Of a stretch of DNA of 27,370 bases, positions 1 through 8,526 are shown piece by piece. A program made the position numbers and the translations under genes. The notes below the pieces were generated by a model. That model was given only the letters and a program-made list of their open reading frames with translations. It ran no database searches and was not told the origin of the DNA. Within the stretch, counting starts at the first letter, position 1; each line of letters starts with the position of its first letter. The stretch lies in contig CAMIVH010000003.1 of assembly GCA_946401755.1 (NCBI GenBank), positions 1 to 27,370 of the forward strand. Reading direction: 5' to 3'. The stretch comes from an uncultured Caryophanales bacterium. Lineage in GTDB: Bacteria > Bacillota_I > Bacilli_A > RFN20 > CAG-826.

Positions 1-1849
1 TAAAGATTAACACACTAATATCACTTGGATTAACACCAGATATACGAGAGGCTTGTCCAATTGTCATTGGTCTCACTTTATCTAGTTTTTGTCTAGCTTC
101 TAAAGCTAAACCATCCATATTTAAGAAATCCATATCACTTGGAATCTTCATTTCTTCTAACTTAGCCATATTCTTTGCTTCTCTAATTTGCTTAACAATA
201 TAGCCTTCGTATTTAGCGATGATTTCTATTTCTTCAATGGCGAATTCATCTAATTCAATATCTTTGATTTCAGGAACAAACTTCACTAAATCAACATAAG
301 AGACTTCTGGTCTTTTTAACAATTCAAAAGCTTGGATACCACCTTGAAGTGGATTTGAATTAATGCTTTCTAACCATTCATTAATATCTTTTCTTGAGCC
401 TAAATAAATGGCTTTAAGAATTTCAATAACCTTATTAATGTTATTAACCTTGTTAATATAGTGAGAATATCTTTCTTCTTTGACTAAACCAATATCGTGA
501 CCGATTTCAGTTAATCTCATATCCGCGTTATCGTGTCTTAAGATTAAACGGAATTCCGCACGCGAAGACATTAAACGATATGGTTCTTCAGTGCCTTTAG
601 TGACTAAGTCATCAATCATGACACCAATATAGGCTTGATCACGTCTTAACACTAATGGTTCTTTACCATCAATCTTTAAGCAAGCGTTGATACCCGCCAT
701 TAAACCAAGAGCAGCGGCTTCTTCATAGCCAGAAGTACCACAGATTTGACCACCGATGAATAAACCTGGCCATTTCTTGATTTCAAGATTTGAACCATAT
801 TCTTCAGTTCTAATCGCGTCATATTCAATCGCGTATGCGTATTTAAGGAAAACAGCGTTTTCAAAACCTGGTAAAGAACGAACCATTTCTTCTTGGACTT
901 CTACAGGCATAGAAGTTGAAAAACCTTGTAAGTAAATAGAATCGGTATATCTAGATTCTGGTTCTAAGAATAATTGGTGTCTTTCTTTATCAGCGAAAGT
1001 GACAATTTTAGATTCAATAGATGGGCAATATCTTGGGCCAACACCAGTCACCAAACCACTAAATAAAGCAGAATCTTTTAAGTGTTCTCTAATGATTTCA
1101 TGCGTTCTTGGTGTAGTGTAAACCAAATAGCAGAGTTCTTGCTTATCAATTGGAATGAATTCCTTAGTTTCATAAGAGAACGCTAAATGTCTATCAGTAC
1201 CTGGTTGAGGGGTTGCTTTACTAAAGTCAATTGAATCTCTTTTGATTCTTGGAGGAGTACCAGTTTTAAGTCTAAATGTTTCAATACCAATACTTCTTAA
1301 GAATGGAGATAAACCTAATGATGGTTTTTGTCCATCTGGTCCTTCATCCTTCACATCATGACCACGGAAGATTTGACTTTCCATGTATGTACCAGTAGTT
1401 AAGATAACAGCTTTTGAGCGGATACGGCTACCAGTTTCGAGCACAACACCGTGTATAACGCCATCTTCGCAGATTAAAGAAGTGACCATTCCTTCTTCAA
1501 GAGTAAGGTTACTTTCTTTAGCCACTAGTTCTTGCCAATATTTTGGATATTCAAGTTTATCTTGCTGAGCTCTTAAGCATTGGACGCCTGGGCCTTTACC
1601 AGTATTGAGCATTTTTAATTGCAAGTAATGATGATCGGCTGCAATGCCCATCATGCCGCCTAAAGCATCGATTTCTCTAACGACGATACCTTTCGCGGAA
1701 CCACCGATAGATGGGTTGCATGGCATGTTGCCAATCATTTCTTTATTTAAGGTTAAAAGTAATGTCTTTTTATTCATGTGGGCACAAGCAAAAGCGGCCT
1801 CTAGGCCTGCATGTCCACCACCAACAACAATGACATCGTAATCAAACAT
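1..1849 (-). CDS. mnmG: tRNA uridine-5-carboxymethylaminomethyl modification enzyme MnmG (GidA), 3' end cut by window
   Basis: MnmG works with the GTPase MnmE to install the (carboxymethyl)aminomethyl group at C5 of wobble U34 in several tRNAs, using FAD and methylene-THF. The translation starts MFDYDVIVVGGGHAGLEAA, the N-terminal FAD dinucleotide fold with a GGGHAG loop, followed by the family landmarks CNPSIGG, IGLKTGTPPR-like (LKTGTPPRIKRDSIDF) and GQICGTSGYEEAAALG. About 616 codons are visible. The family is about 620-630 residues, so only the last few are lost beyond the left edge. The start ATG (1849-1847) shares its A with the TAA stop of sufB (TAATG), so translation is probably coupled to sufB. 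The frame has no internal stop. The identification is firm; the coupling is inferred from the overlap. Confidence 0.97.
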   Translation of the reverse strand, partial: MFDYDVIVVGGGHAGLEAAFACAHMNKKTLLLTLNKEMIGNMPCNPSIGGSAKGIVVREIDALGGMMGIAADHHYLQLKMLNTGKGPGVQCLRAQQDKLEYPKYWQELVAKESNLTLEEGMVTSLICEDGVIHGVVLETGSRIRSKAVILTTGTYMESQIFRGHDVKDEGPDGQKPSLGLSPFLRSIGIETFRLKTGTPPRIKRDSIDFSKATPQPGTDRHLAFSYETKEFIPIDKQELCYLVYTTPRTHEIIREHLKDSALFSGLVTGVGPRYCPSIESKIVTFADKERHQLFLEPESRYTDSIYLQGFSTSMPVEVQEEMVRSLPGFENAVFLKYAYAIEYDAIRTEEYGSNLEIKKWPGLFIGGQICGTSGYEEAAALGLMAGINACLKIDGKEPLVLRRDQAYIGVMIDDLVTKGTEEPYRLMSSRAEFRLILRHDNADMRLTEIGHDIGLVKEERYSHYINKVNNINKVIEILKAIYLGSRKDINEWLESINSNPLQGGIQAFELLKRPEVSYVDLVKFVPEIKDIELDEFAIEEIEIIAKYEGYIVKQIREAKNMAKLEEMKIPSDMDFLNMDGLALEARQKLDKVRPMTIGQASRISGVNPSDISVLIF

Positions 1850-3249
1850 TAACCGACACTACCTTCCATATCTATTTTAATAAGTTGATTTAACTCAACT
1901 GCGTACTCCATTGGGAGTTCTTTACTGAATGGTTCAATGAATCCCATGATAATCATTTGAGTCGCATCTTTTTCAGAAATACCACGTGACATCAAATAGA
2001 ATAATTGATCCTCAGATATTTTACTCACTGTGGCTTCATGTTCAATATATGAAGTGTTATTTTTAACTTCGTTATTTGGAATGGTATCACTATAAGACTT
2101 GTCATCTAAGATTAAAGTATCACATTCCACGTGGCTACGGCAGTTCTTCGCATTCTTCATGTGTCTAACTGTGCCACGATAGTTAGCAGTACCACCACCT
2201 TTAACAATTGATTTGGAAATAATTGTGGATGATGTATTGCTTGCTAAGTGAATCATTCTACTACCAGCATCTTGATATTGGCCCTTACCAGCGACAGCGA
2301 TAGAGATACATGTACCTTTAGCGCCTTCACCAGCGAGAATAACCGCTGGATATTTCATATTAGTACCTGAACCAACATTACCATCAATCCAGTCCATAGA
2401 AGCACCTTCATAGCAAATAGCTCTTTGAGTAACTAAATTTACGATATTTGTGCTCCAGTTTTGCACTGTTGAATAACGACATTTGGCGTTCTTCAAAACA
2501 ATAATTTCGACAACACCAGAGTGTAATGATTCTTTAGAATAACTTGGAGCGGTACAACCTTCCACATAGTGGACATCTGCGCCTTCATCAACGATGATTA
2601 ATGTTCTTTCAAATTGGCCAGTCTTCTCATTGTTAATTCTAAAATAAGATTGTAATGGCTTCTCTAAATGGACACCCTTTGGCACATAGACGAAAGAACC
2701 ACCAGACCAGCAAGCACCATTTAAAGCGGAGAATTTGTTATCTCTAATTGGCACGACTGTACCAAAATATTTCTTAAAGATTTCAGGATAGAGTTTTAAG
2801 CCCATATCTGTGGAAAGGAAAATAACACCTTTTTCTTCCACTTCTTTAAGCATGTTGTGGTAAACAACTTCGGATTCGTATTGAGTGGAGACACCAGCGA
2901 GATACTTTTGTTCTGCTTCTGGAATACCTAATTTTTGGAAGGTATTCTTAACTGTTTCAGGAACATCTTCCCAGTTTTTAGCTTCGCCATTTGCCATACG
3001 AGTGAAGTATGTATAGGAATCAAAATTAAGCATTGATAAATCTGGACCAAAAGATGGCATAGGCATTTCTTGGAATGCTTTAAAAGCTTTGAGTCTAAAC
3101 TCAAGCATCCATTCTGGTTCATTTTTTAACTTGGAGATTTGTCTAACGACTTCTTCAGTTAAACCGATACCAGTATTAACAATAGAGGTATCTTCGTCTT
3201 TGAAACCGTATTTATAATCTTCTTGGAATTTTACTTCATCTTTTGACAT
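1849..3249 (-). CDS. sufB: Fe-S cluster assembly scaffold protein SufB
   Basis: SufB is the scaffold subunit of the cytosolic SufBCD complex, on which Fe-S clusters form using sulfur from SufS/SufU. The 466-residue protein has the normal SufB length. Landmarks are YVPKGVHLEKPLQSYFRIN (middle), the Cys in VECDTLILDDKS (about residue 376, matching the sulfur-accepting Cys of SufB), the His in SYIEHEATVSK (about 404) and SEDQLFYLMSRGI near the end. The start is the ATG at 3249, preceded by AAAGGA. It lies 1 nt after the sufU stop and runs into mnmG through a 1-nt overlap. The order sufC-D-S-U-B is the standard Firmicutes arrangement. Nothing in the protein looks degenerate. Confidence 0.98.
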   Translation of the reverse strand: MSKDEVKFQEDYKYGFKDEDTSIVNTGIGLTEEVVRQISKLKNEPEWMLEFRLKAFKAFQEMPMPSFGPDLSMLNFDSYTYFTRMANGEAKNWEDVPETVKNTFQKLGIPEAEQKYLAGVSTQYESEVVYHNMLKEVEEKGVIFLSTDMGLKLYPEIFKKYFGTVVPIRDNKFSALNGACWSGGSFVYVPKGVHLEKPLQSYFRINNEKTGQFERTLIIVDEGADVHYVEGCTAPSYSKESLHSGVVEIIVLKNAKCRYSTVQNWSTNIVNLVTQRAICYEGASMDWIDGNVGSGTNMKYPAVILAGEGAKGTCISIAVAGKGQYQDAGSRMIHLASNTSSTIISKSIVKGGGTANYRGTVRHMKNAKNCRSHVECDTLILDDKSYSDTIPNNEVKNNTSYIEHEATVSKISEDQLFYLMSRGISEKDATQMIIMGFIEPFSKELPMEYAVELNQLIKIDMEGSVG

Positions 3250-3250
3250 A

Positions 3251-3679
3251 TTATTTATCCTTTAGAATCTCTTCTGCGGCATTCCAACCTATGGTTGCGC
3301 ATCTGATTCGTGCTGCTTGTTTGCTGGTGTTAATGAAGACGATGGCCTCATCTAATAATTCGGCATCGAATTCTTCTTCGTGCATCATATGATGGAAGGC
3401 ATCAATAATTTTTCTGCCTTCTGTAATTTCTTTTCCTCTTAATAAATCACACATGATGTCTGTGCTTGATGTAGAAATTGTGCATGCAGTGCCATCAAAG
3501 CAAGCATCAGTGATGATGTTACCTTCCACTAAAAGGAAGATATCTAAATCATCAATGCAGTTATCAGAATGCATATGAACTTTTTCATAGCCTTCCTTAG
3601 GAGGTTGATGTTTATTTTGTGGATCAGAATAATGGTCCATAATGATGGATCTCATCATATCGTTAGTTAAAGTAGGCAT
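3251..3679 (-). CDS. sufU: SufU-type zinc-dependent sulfurtransferase
   Basis: SufU takes the persulfide from SufS and passes it to the SufBCD scaffold; in Firmicutes it is a Zn-dependent sulfurtransferase, not an IscU scaffold. The 142-residue sequence has the SufU ligand set at the expected spacing: Cys41, Asp43, Cys66 (in DGTACTISTSS) and Cys127 (in ARIRCATIGW). The usual Gly between Cys41 and Asp43 is Ile here (C-I-D), a small oddity. There is an extra Cys60. The start ATG at 3679 has a strong GGAGGTGA ribosome site eight bases upstream, inside the end of sufS; the two genes overlap by 17 nt, as expected for partners made together. Confidence 0.95.
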   Translation of the reverse strand: MPTLTNDMMRSIIMDHYSDPQNKHQPPKEGYEKVHMHSDNCIDDLDIFLLVEGNIITDACFDGTACTISTSSTDIMCDLLRGKEITEGRKIIDAFHHMMHEEEFDAELLDEAIVFINTSKQAARIRCATIGWNAAEEILKDK

Positions 3680-4892
3680 CTAAAATGTCACCTCCGTTAA
3701 TAATTGCATCGACAAACGCATCGATGTCTTCTTTCGTGGTATATAAGTAAGTCGACATTCTACATGTCGCTTTTGTCTCTAAATAGTTATCTAATAACTT
3801 AGCGCAGTGCTCACCAGAACGAATAGCAATACCTTTATAGTTAAGTAAGGTAGATTCATCTTGTGGGAAAACACCTTTGATATTGAATGTTAAAATACCA
3901 TTTCTAGCGTCTTTGTTATAGATAATGATATTTTCATAATCTTTAAGCTTTTCAACTGCGTAATCGATTAATTCTTGGTCATGTTGATGGATGTTATCAA
4001 TACCGATTTCTTTAATGAATTTAACCGCTCTACCAAAGCCCAAGATACCAGCGAGATTAAGTGTACCCGCTTCAAACTTGTATGGAGGAAAACGGTAATC
4101 CACGGTACCTTCTTTTTTGAAGATAGAGTTCATGCCGCCACCAGTCACAAACGGATCCATATCACATAATAATTGATATTTGCCTACGAGAGCGCCGATA
4201 CCAGTTGGACCACACATTTTATGCGCGGAAAATGCAAGAAAGTCGATACCAAGGTCCTTAAAATCAACTTTTAAGTGTGGAACGGATTGGGCTCCATCAA
4301 CGACCATAATTGCACCAAATTCATGGGCAATCTTAGCGAATTCTTTCACATCGGCAACATAGCCTAGAACATTACCAACTTGGGCTAAAGAAACAATCTT
4401 AGTGTTCTTACTCATGACCTTTCTAAGATTCTCTGGTAATAGCTGACCGTTAACGATATCAACATATTTAATAACCGCACCAGTGAGTTCAGCAATTCTG
4501 AACCAAGGAAGAACATTGGAAGCATGTTCAGCCACACTGATAACGATTTCGTCACCTTTTTTGAGGTATTTTAAACCATAGCCATAGGCCACTAAGTTTA
4601 AAGCACCGGTAGCGCCATCAGTAAAGACTACTTCATTTTCTTCAGCATTGACTAATGAAGCAACTTCTTTACGGGCATTTTCCACCATGACATCCATGTT
4701 ATAAGATAAGTCATAATCCCCACGATGAGAGTTACTATTATACTTTGTATAATAATCAGTGATTGTGTCTATCACACATTGTGGTTTGAATGTGGTAGAA
4801 CAGTTATCAAGGAAAACAAGAGGCTTATCTTGCATCTTGATATCACTATTTAACATTGGGAATTGTTCTCTAATCTTATAAACGTCGTACAT
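3663..4892 (-). CDS. sufS: Cysteine desulfurase SufS
   Basis: A PLP-dependent, class V aminotransferase-fold enzyme that converts cysteine to alanine and leaves a persulfide on its active-site Cys for SufU. In the 409-residue protein, DGATGALN (about 92-99) and HASNVLPW (123-130) contact PLP, Lys225 in FSAHKMCGPTGIG is the Schiff-base lysine and Cys363 in RSGEHCAKLL is the catalytic cysteine. The motif usually reads HCAxP; here the Pro is missing. I place the start at ATG 4892 (MYDVYKIRE). An in-frame TTG at 4910 would put the GAAAGGAG ribosome site inside the coding region and is less likely. It starts 1 nt after the sufD stop and overlaps sufU by 17 nt. Confidence 0.97.
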   Translation of the reverse strand: MYDVYKIREQFPMLNSDIKMQDKPLVFLDNCSTTFKPQCVIDTITDYYTKYNSNSHRGDYDLSYNMDVMVENARKEVASLVNAEENEVVFTDGATGALNLVAYGYGLKYLKKGDEIVISVAEHASNVLPWFRIAELTGAVIKYVDIVNGQLLPENLRKVMSKNTKIVSLAQVGNVLGYVADVKEFAKIAHEFGAIMVVDGAQSVPHLKVDFKDLGIDFLAFSAHKMCGPTGIGALVGKYQLLCDMDPFVTGGGMNSIFKKEGTVDYRFPPYKFEAGTLNLAGILGFGRAVKFIKEIGIDNIHQHDQELIDYAVEKLKDYENIIIYNKDARNGILTFNIKGVFPQDESTLLNYKGIAIRSGEHCAKLLDNYLETKATCRMSTYLYTTKEDIDAFVDAIINGGDILDAYFN

Positions 4893-4893
4893 A

Positions 4894-5691
4894 TTACATT
4901 CTCCTTTCAATTAAAGAAGAAATATGATTCTTGACGTCTTCTTCTTTGAAACCTTCTAAGATTGGTTTTAAATAACCCCAGGTAATTAATTCCTTAGCGG
5001 TTTCCACACTTAAACCACGGGATGTTAAGTAGAATAAGTGTTCATCGTTTATCTTACCAACGACCGCACCATGGCTAGCTTGCAAGTCGTTTTCATCAAT
5101 TTTTAAAACTGGTTTAACGGTGGCATCACTGCTTTCATCAAAAACCATAATTTTTGAATTTTGTTGGGCTTTACTCTTAATTGCACCCTTAAAAACATGT
5201 GATGTTCCATCCACTAGAATTTTGCCGTTATCTTTGCAAATTCCATAGCAATCAAATTTACCATACGTTTTTGGTGAAACGTGGTCGATAGAGATATCCA
5301 CTGTCTTACGGTCATCACCAGCGGTTAAAGAAGCTACCTTATATGTACATGTAGCGCCTTCTTCCACTAAGTTGACCTTGCAGTGAAGATCTAATGTTTT
5401 CTCGGCAAAATCAGCGAAATATCCATTAAGTGTAGCATTATTCTTCACTGTAATGTTGATATTTGATGACTTCATTTCATCTTCAGCGATGAATGATAAT
5501 CTAACATTACTATCTTTATTAATAACAATATTTAATTCTTTAATATCTTTTAAATTATCTAAAAGAATATCGCAAATTGAATTAACCTCTATTTCGATTT
5601 CAACTTTTTCGCTAGTTAAAAGTGAACCATCGATGAAATAATCACCGTTAGAGATAGTATTTTTAATGTTGGAAATAATGGTTCTTTCCAT
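4894..5691 (-). CDS. sufD: Short SufD-like Fe-S assembly protein
   Basis: A SufB/SufD-family beta-helix protein, the expected SufD partner of SufB and SufC. Only 265 residues long, against about 430 for most SufD proteins: the N-terminal helical region and part of the beta-helix are missing. The C-terminal core is clear: VKPVLKIDENDLQASHGAVVGKIN, then DEHLFYLTSRGLSVETAKELITWGYLKPIL. The His in ASHGA corresponds to the cluster-ligand His of SufD; the usual CSHGA Cys is Ala here. It starts 1 nt after sufC and ends 1 nt before sufS, so it is in the operon and in frame throughout. It is probably functional as a minimal SufD rather than a remnant, since no frameshift or leftover coding sequence surrounds it. 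Confidence 0.93.
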   Translation of the reverse strand: MERTIISNIKNTISNGDYFIDGSLLTSEKVEIEIEVNSICDILLDNLKDIKELNIVINKDSNVRLSFIAEDEMKSSNINITVKNNATLNGYFADFAEKTLDLHCKVNLVEEGATCTYKVASLTAGDDRKTVDISIDHVSPKTYGKFDCYGICKDNGKILVDGTSHVFKGAIKSKAQQNSKIMVFDESSDATVKPVLKIDENDLQASHGAVVGKINDEHLFYLTSRGLSVETAKELITWGYLKPILEGFKEEDVKNHISSLIERRM

Positions 5692-5692
5692 A

Positions 5693-6511
5693 TTACTTAA
5701 TGCTTTCCTTCACAGCGCAGGTTCCAATAGAAACCTTATTCATTTCGAGATCTTCTTTTTCAATATTGATACCATATTCAGTCTTGATGAATTCATAACC
5801 GGTTTGGTCAATACGTTTGAAGATTTCTGGGCCACCATCTAAAGCGATACGACCGTTAATCATGACGACCGCTCTCGTTGGGTGGATCATATCAAACAAA
5901 CGAGCATAGTGAGAAATCACGAGGAAACCATGTCCTTCAGCTTTTTCTTTGTTAATAACTTCAGCGACAACTTGCATAGCATCGACGTCTAAGCCAGAGT
6001 CGATTTCATCAAGCATCGCGAGTTTTGGTTTTAATAATTCCATTTGAAGGATTTCATTTCTCTTCTTTTCACCACCAGAGAAACCTTCGTTTAATGATCT
6101 AGTCGCTAAATCGAATGGCATTTTTAATTCTTTTGTGGCTTGGTCTAATATTTTATAAAAGTTATATGTAGAAATTGGTTTTTCTCTGCGGGCATTAACT
6201 GCGGCTTTTAAAAAGTCAGAGTTAATAACACCTGGAATCTCACTTGGGGCTTGCATGCCTAAGAACAATCCGAGTTTAGAACGTTCATCAACAGATAATT
6301 CTAAAATGTTTTTGTCATCAAAATAGATAGTACCTTCTGTAACCACATATCTTGGATGACCCATAATGACACTTAAAAGTGTCGATTTACCGTGTCCGTT
6401 AGGACCTAGTAGCGCGACTGTTTCTCCTTCAGAGACTTCAAGGTTAACGCCTTTAAGTATTTCTTTGCCGTCAACAGTGGCGTGTAAGTTGTTAATTTTT
6501 AAAGTAGACAT
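5693..6511 (-). CDS. sufC: Fe-S cluster assembly ATPase SufC
   Basis: The ABC-type ATPase of the SufBC2D scaffold; it hydrolyses ATP to reshape SufB/SufD during cluster assembly and is soluble, not a transporter subunit. Motifs in order: Walker A GPNGHGKST (about 36-44), the Q-loop region GMQAPSEIPG, signature LNEGFSGGEKKRNE, Walker B KLAMLDEIDSGLD and the switch His in VISHYARLF. The GEKKRNE form of the signature is diagnostic of SufC. At 272 residues it has a slightly long C-terminal tail (from EKEDLEMNKV on). First gene of the operon. ATG 6511 is preceded by GAGGT and a promoter about 25 nt further up. Confidence 0.98.
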   Translation of the reverse strand: MSTLKINNLHATVDGKEILKGVNLEVSEGETVALLGPNGHGKSTLLSVIMGHPRYVVTEGTIYFDDKNILELSVDERSKLGLFLGMQAPSEIPGVINSDFLKAAVNARREKPISTYNFYKILDQATKELKMPFDLATRSLNEGFSGGEKKRNEILQMELLKPKLAMLDEIDSGLDVDAMQVVAEVINKEKAEGHGFLVISHYARLFDMIHPTRAVVMINGRIALDGGPEIFKRIDQTGYEFIKTEYGINIEKEDLEMNKVSIGTCAVKESIK

Positions 6512-6537
6512 AGCTCTTACCTCAAATTCCGTGAGAT

Positions 6538-6566
6538 ATTCTACATATTAGAAACTATATAAGCAA
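6538..6566 (-). promoter_or_regulatory. Candidate promoter of the suf-mnmG operon
   Basis: Reading the minus strand, TTGCTT (6566-6561), a 17-nt spacer and TAGAAT (6543-6538) give a sigma-A-type promoter. Transcription would begin near 6531 and leave a 20-nt leader containing the GAGGT ribosome site of sufC. Seen by eye only; TATAGT at about 6555 is a weaker alternative. Confidence 0.5.
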
Positions 6567-6569
6567 ACG

Positions 6570-6613
6570 ATACGATAATTTTTGTTTTTCTAAACATGCT
6601 TTTCATACGATAA
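6570..6613. repeat. Direct repeat ATACGATAA in the divergent promoter region
   Basis: ATACGATAA occurs at 6570-6578 and again at 6605-6613, 35 bp apart, between the divergent suf and prsA-like promoters. Two identical 9-mers in this position could be regulator half-sites, but no dyad is formed and chance in A/T-rich DNA is possible. Confidence 0.4.
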
Positions 6614-6636
6614 GAAGCGGTTTGTTAACAAACTTG

Positions 6637-6665
6637 TTGCATAAAAAAATTAGAATATTTATAAT
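6637..6665 (+). promoter_or_regulatory. Strong promoter of the two PrsA-like lipoprotein genes
   Basis: TTGCAT (6637-6642), a 17-nt spacer and a perfect TATAAT (6660-6665). The start point would be near 6672, 28 nt before the ATG at 6700, with the AAAGGAGAG ribosome site in between. This position rules out the upstream in-frame TTG at 6622 as the start. Confidence 0.75.
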
Positions 6666-6699
6666 ATTCGCGCTGTTATTTGAAAAAGGAGAGTTAAAA

Positions 6700-8526
6700 A
6701 TGAAGAAAAGTAAACTATCAATAACACTAGTTACTGGCTTCATTGCTGCTATGGCTTTGTCCGCTTGTAGCAACGTCACTTCAGATAAAAAAGCAATCGC
6801 TACATTTACTCCTTATGGTAGTAAAGAAAAGATCGCTCTTTTAACTGATGATGTTTACAATGCCTACAACGGTACAACAAATGGTATCAGCAAGTTCTAT
6901 GACAAAATCTTAGAAGTTTTAATTCGTTACGAATTTAAAGAAAAAGGCTTTAAAGGCGAAATGAATTATAACGAAATTGAAAAATGGGCTACAAACCAAG
7001 TCAAAGAACAAAAAGAACAAGCTGATAAAAATGCCAAGAACAATGGTACCAGTTACGACACTGAGTGGAAATCAATCCTCGAAAGTAAAAACGTCGAAGA
7101 TGAAAAAGGCTTAAGAGAATATTTCATCTATGACAAAGAAAAAACAGTAATGCAAAACTGGTTCGCTGACGAATACACAGCCGAAGGCTTAAAAGAAGAA
7201 TTCTTAGGTCTTAATGCTCAAGGTGCATCTACCGAAAAAGACGTCAGAAGTGCGATGCCATATCACATCCGTCACATCTTAGTGAAGGTTGAAGAAGCTT
7301 CCGCTGCTGAAAAGTTCTATAAAGGAACAGTTACCGAAGAACAAGCTAAGAAACTCTTTGATGTCGTTCAAACTTTAGCGAAAGGTGAAAAGACATTCAC
7401 TGAAACCGCTTTAAAGAGTGAAGATACATCCAACGAAAAAGGTGGCGATGTCGGTATCGTTACAAACGTTGCTTCTTCCGTCGGTCAAACAATGGTCAAC
7501 GAATTCCGTTTAGGTTTATATGCTTACGACAACATTTATGATGCCGCCAATGCTGCTGATCCAGCTGCTGCTATCATCAAAAAAGGTTTAGGTATCACTA
7601 ATGATGTTAAAGATGCCTTACCAGCAAACGTCGTTGAAGTTCCATATGAAGCATTTGTTAACCTTGGTAAATACGCTGATGTTACAGCCGATGCTAACAA
7701 CAATAAGTTAGCCGGTGGTTCCACTGCTTTATATCCAAGAAACATTATTTGGAATAAATACTTCAACTTACACAACGTCTTCGTTATTAAAAATGCTAAG
7801 AAAGCCGACTATAGCGCATTAGCTAACCCAAGAGATGAATTTGATAATCTTGCAAGTGACACCGTTTACGATGCTTCCTTACCAAGATTCAATGCTCAAG
7901 GTTACTTAGTTGATGAAAAAGGTAATGTTATCGTTGGTGTTCGTAGCCAATACGGTATCCACTTCATGGTCATTGAAGAATCTATGTATGATTACGCTGA
8001 ATTCGCAACATACTATGATACAAAATTACCAGGTGAAGAAGGCTATAACGAAAACGCCAGAAGCTATGTCAACTACATCCAAAGTTCCGACATTGCTGAT
8101 TACAAAACACGTGCAGACGATATCTTAAATAAAGTCAAAGGTTTTGATAAAACATATGACTATCGTTTATACAACTACCTCAAGACCAAAGTTACCATCG
8201 AATTCAAAGATGCTGCTGATGGTTTAGGTAACAAGATTGATACATATATCAAAGCACAACAAGAAAACAACAATTACAAACAAGACACAGGTTTAGCGGA
8301 AGACTGGAGAACATACACCGAAATGTTAGAGCTCCAAGAAAACAACCGTGATGCTCAATACACCACAAAGAACGCTATCACTGGTGAAGTTTCACCAATC
8401 TTAACACGTCTTGTTCCAGAAAAGGTTGCTGATGACTTCTACAAATTAAATAACAATCCAACCGCTGTTACAGATCCAACATACGTCAAATTCACTGAGG
8501 AAGGAGATTACTACTATTATGCGTAA
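6700..8526 (+). CDS. PrsA-like lipoprotein with a split parvulin (PpiC) peptidyl-prolyl isomerase domain
   Basis: Probably a membrane-anchored foldase that helps exported proteins fold outside the membrane. The 608-residue protein has a signal peptide with lipobox LSAC (Cys23). Residues about 45-85 (IALLTDDVYNAYNGTTNGISKFYDKILE) resemble the SurA/PrsA N-terminal chaperone helix. A parvulin domain starts at YHIRHILVKVEE (188-199) and runs through the GGDVGIV strand (248-254). The last parvulin strand, YGIHFMVIEES, comes only at 418-428, so roughly 150 residues appear inserted in the fold. The C-terminal half (430-608) is helical and unassigned. It is larger than typical PrsA (about 290). The start ATG has AAAGGAGAG upstream. 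It overlaps the next gene by 8 nt. Codons are rich in C-ending choices (AAC, TAC, GTC, ATC), as in highly expressed genes. Confidence 0.85.
   Translation: MKKSKLSITLVTGFIAAMALSACSNVTSDKKAIATFTPYGSKEKIALLTDDVYNAYNGTTNGISKFYDKILEVLIRYEFKEKGFKGEMNYNEIEKWATNQVKEQKEQADKNAKNNGTSYDTEWKSILESKNVEDEKGLREYFIYDKEKTVMQNWFADEYTAEGLKEEFLGLNAQGASTEKDVRSAMPYHIRHILVKVEEASAAEKFYKGTVTEEQAKKLFDVVQTLAKGEKTFTETALKSEDTSNEKGGDVGIVTNVASSVGQTMVNEFRLGLYAYDNIYDAANAADPAAAIIKKGLGITNDVKDALPANVVEVPYEAFVNLGKYADVTADANNNKLAGGSTALYPRNIIWNKYFNLHNVFVIKNAKKADYSALANPRDEFDNLASDTVYDASLPRFNAQGYLVDEKGNVIVGVRSQYGIHFMVIEESMYDYAEFATYYDTKLPGEEGYNENARSYVNYIQSSDIADYKTRADDILNKVKGFDKTYDYRLYNYLKTKVTIEFKDAADGLGNKIDTYIKAQQENNNYKQDTGLAEDWRTYTEMLELQENNRDAQYTTKNAITGEVSPILTRLVPEKVADDFYKLNNNPTAVTDPTYVKFTEEGDYYYYA

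Noticed and set aside
4893..4910. TTG start of sufS
   Set aside because: It would place the Shine-Dalgarno inside the gene; ATG 4892 has normal spacing.
6622..6699. Longer N-terminus for the first PrsA-like protein from TTG 6622
   Set aside because: The frame begins upstream of the promoter -10, and ATG 6700 has the ribosome site and starts a proper signal peptide.
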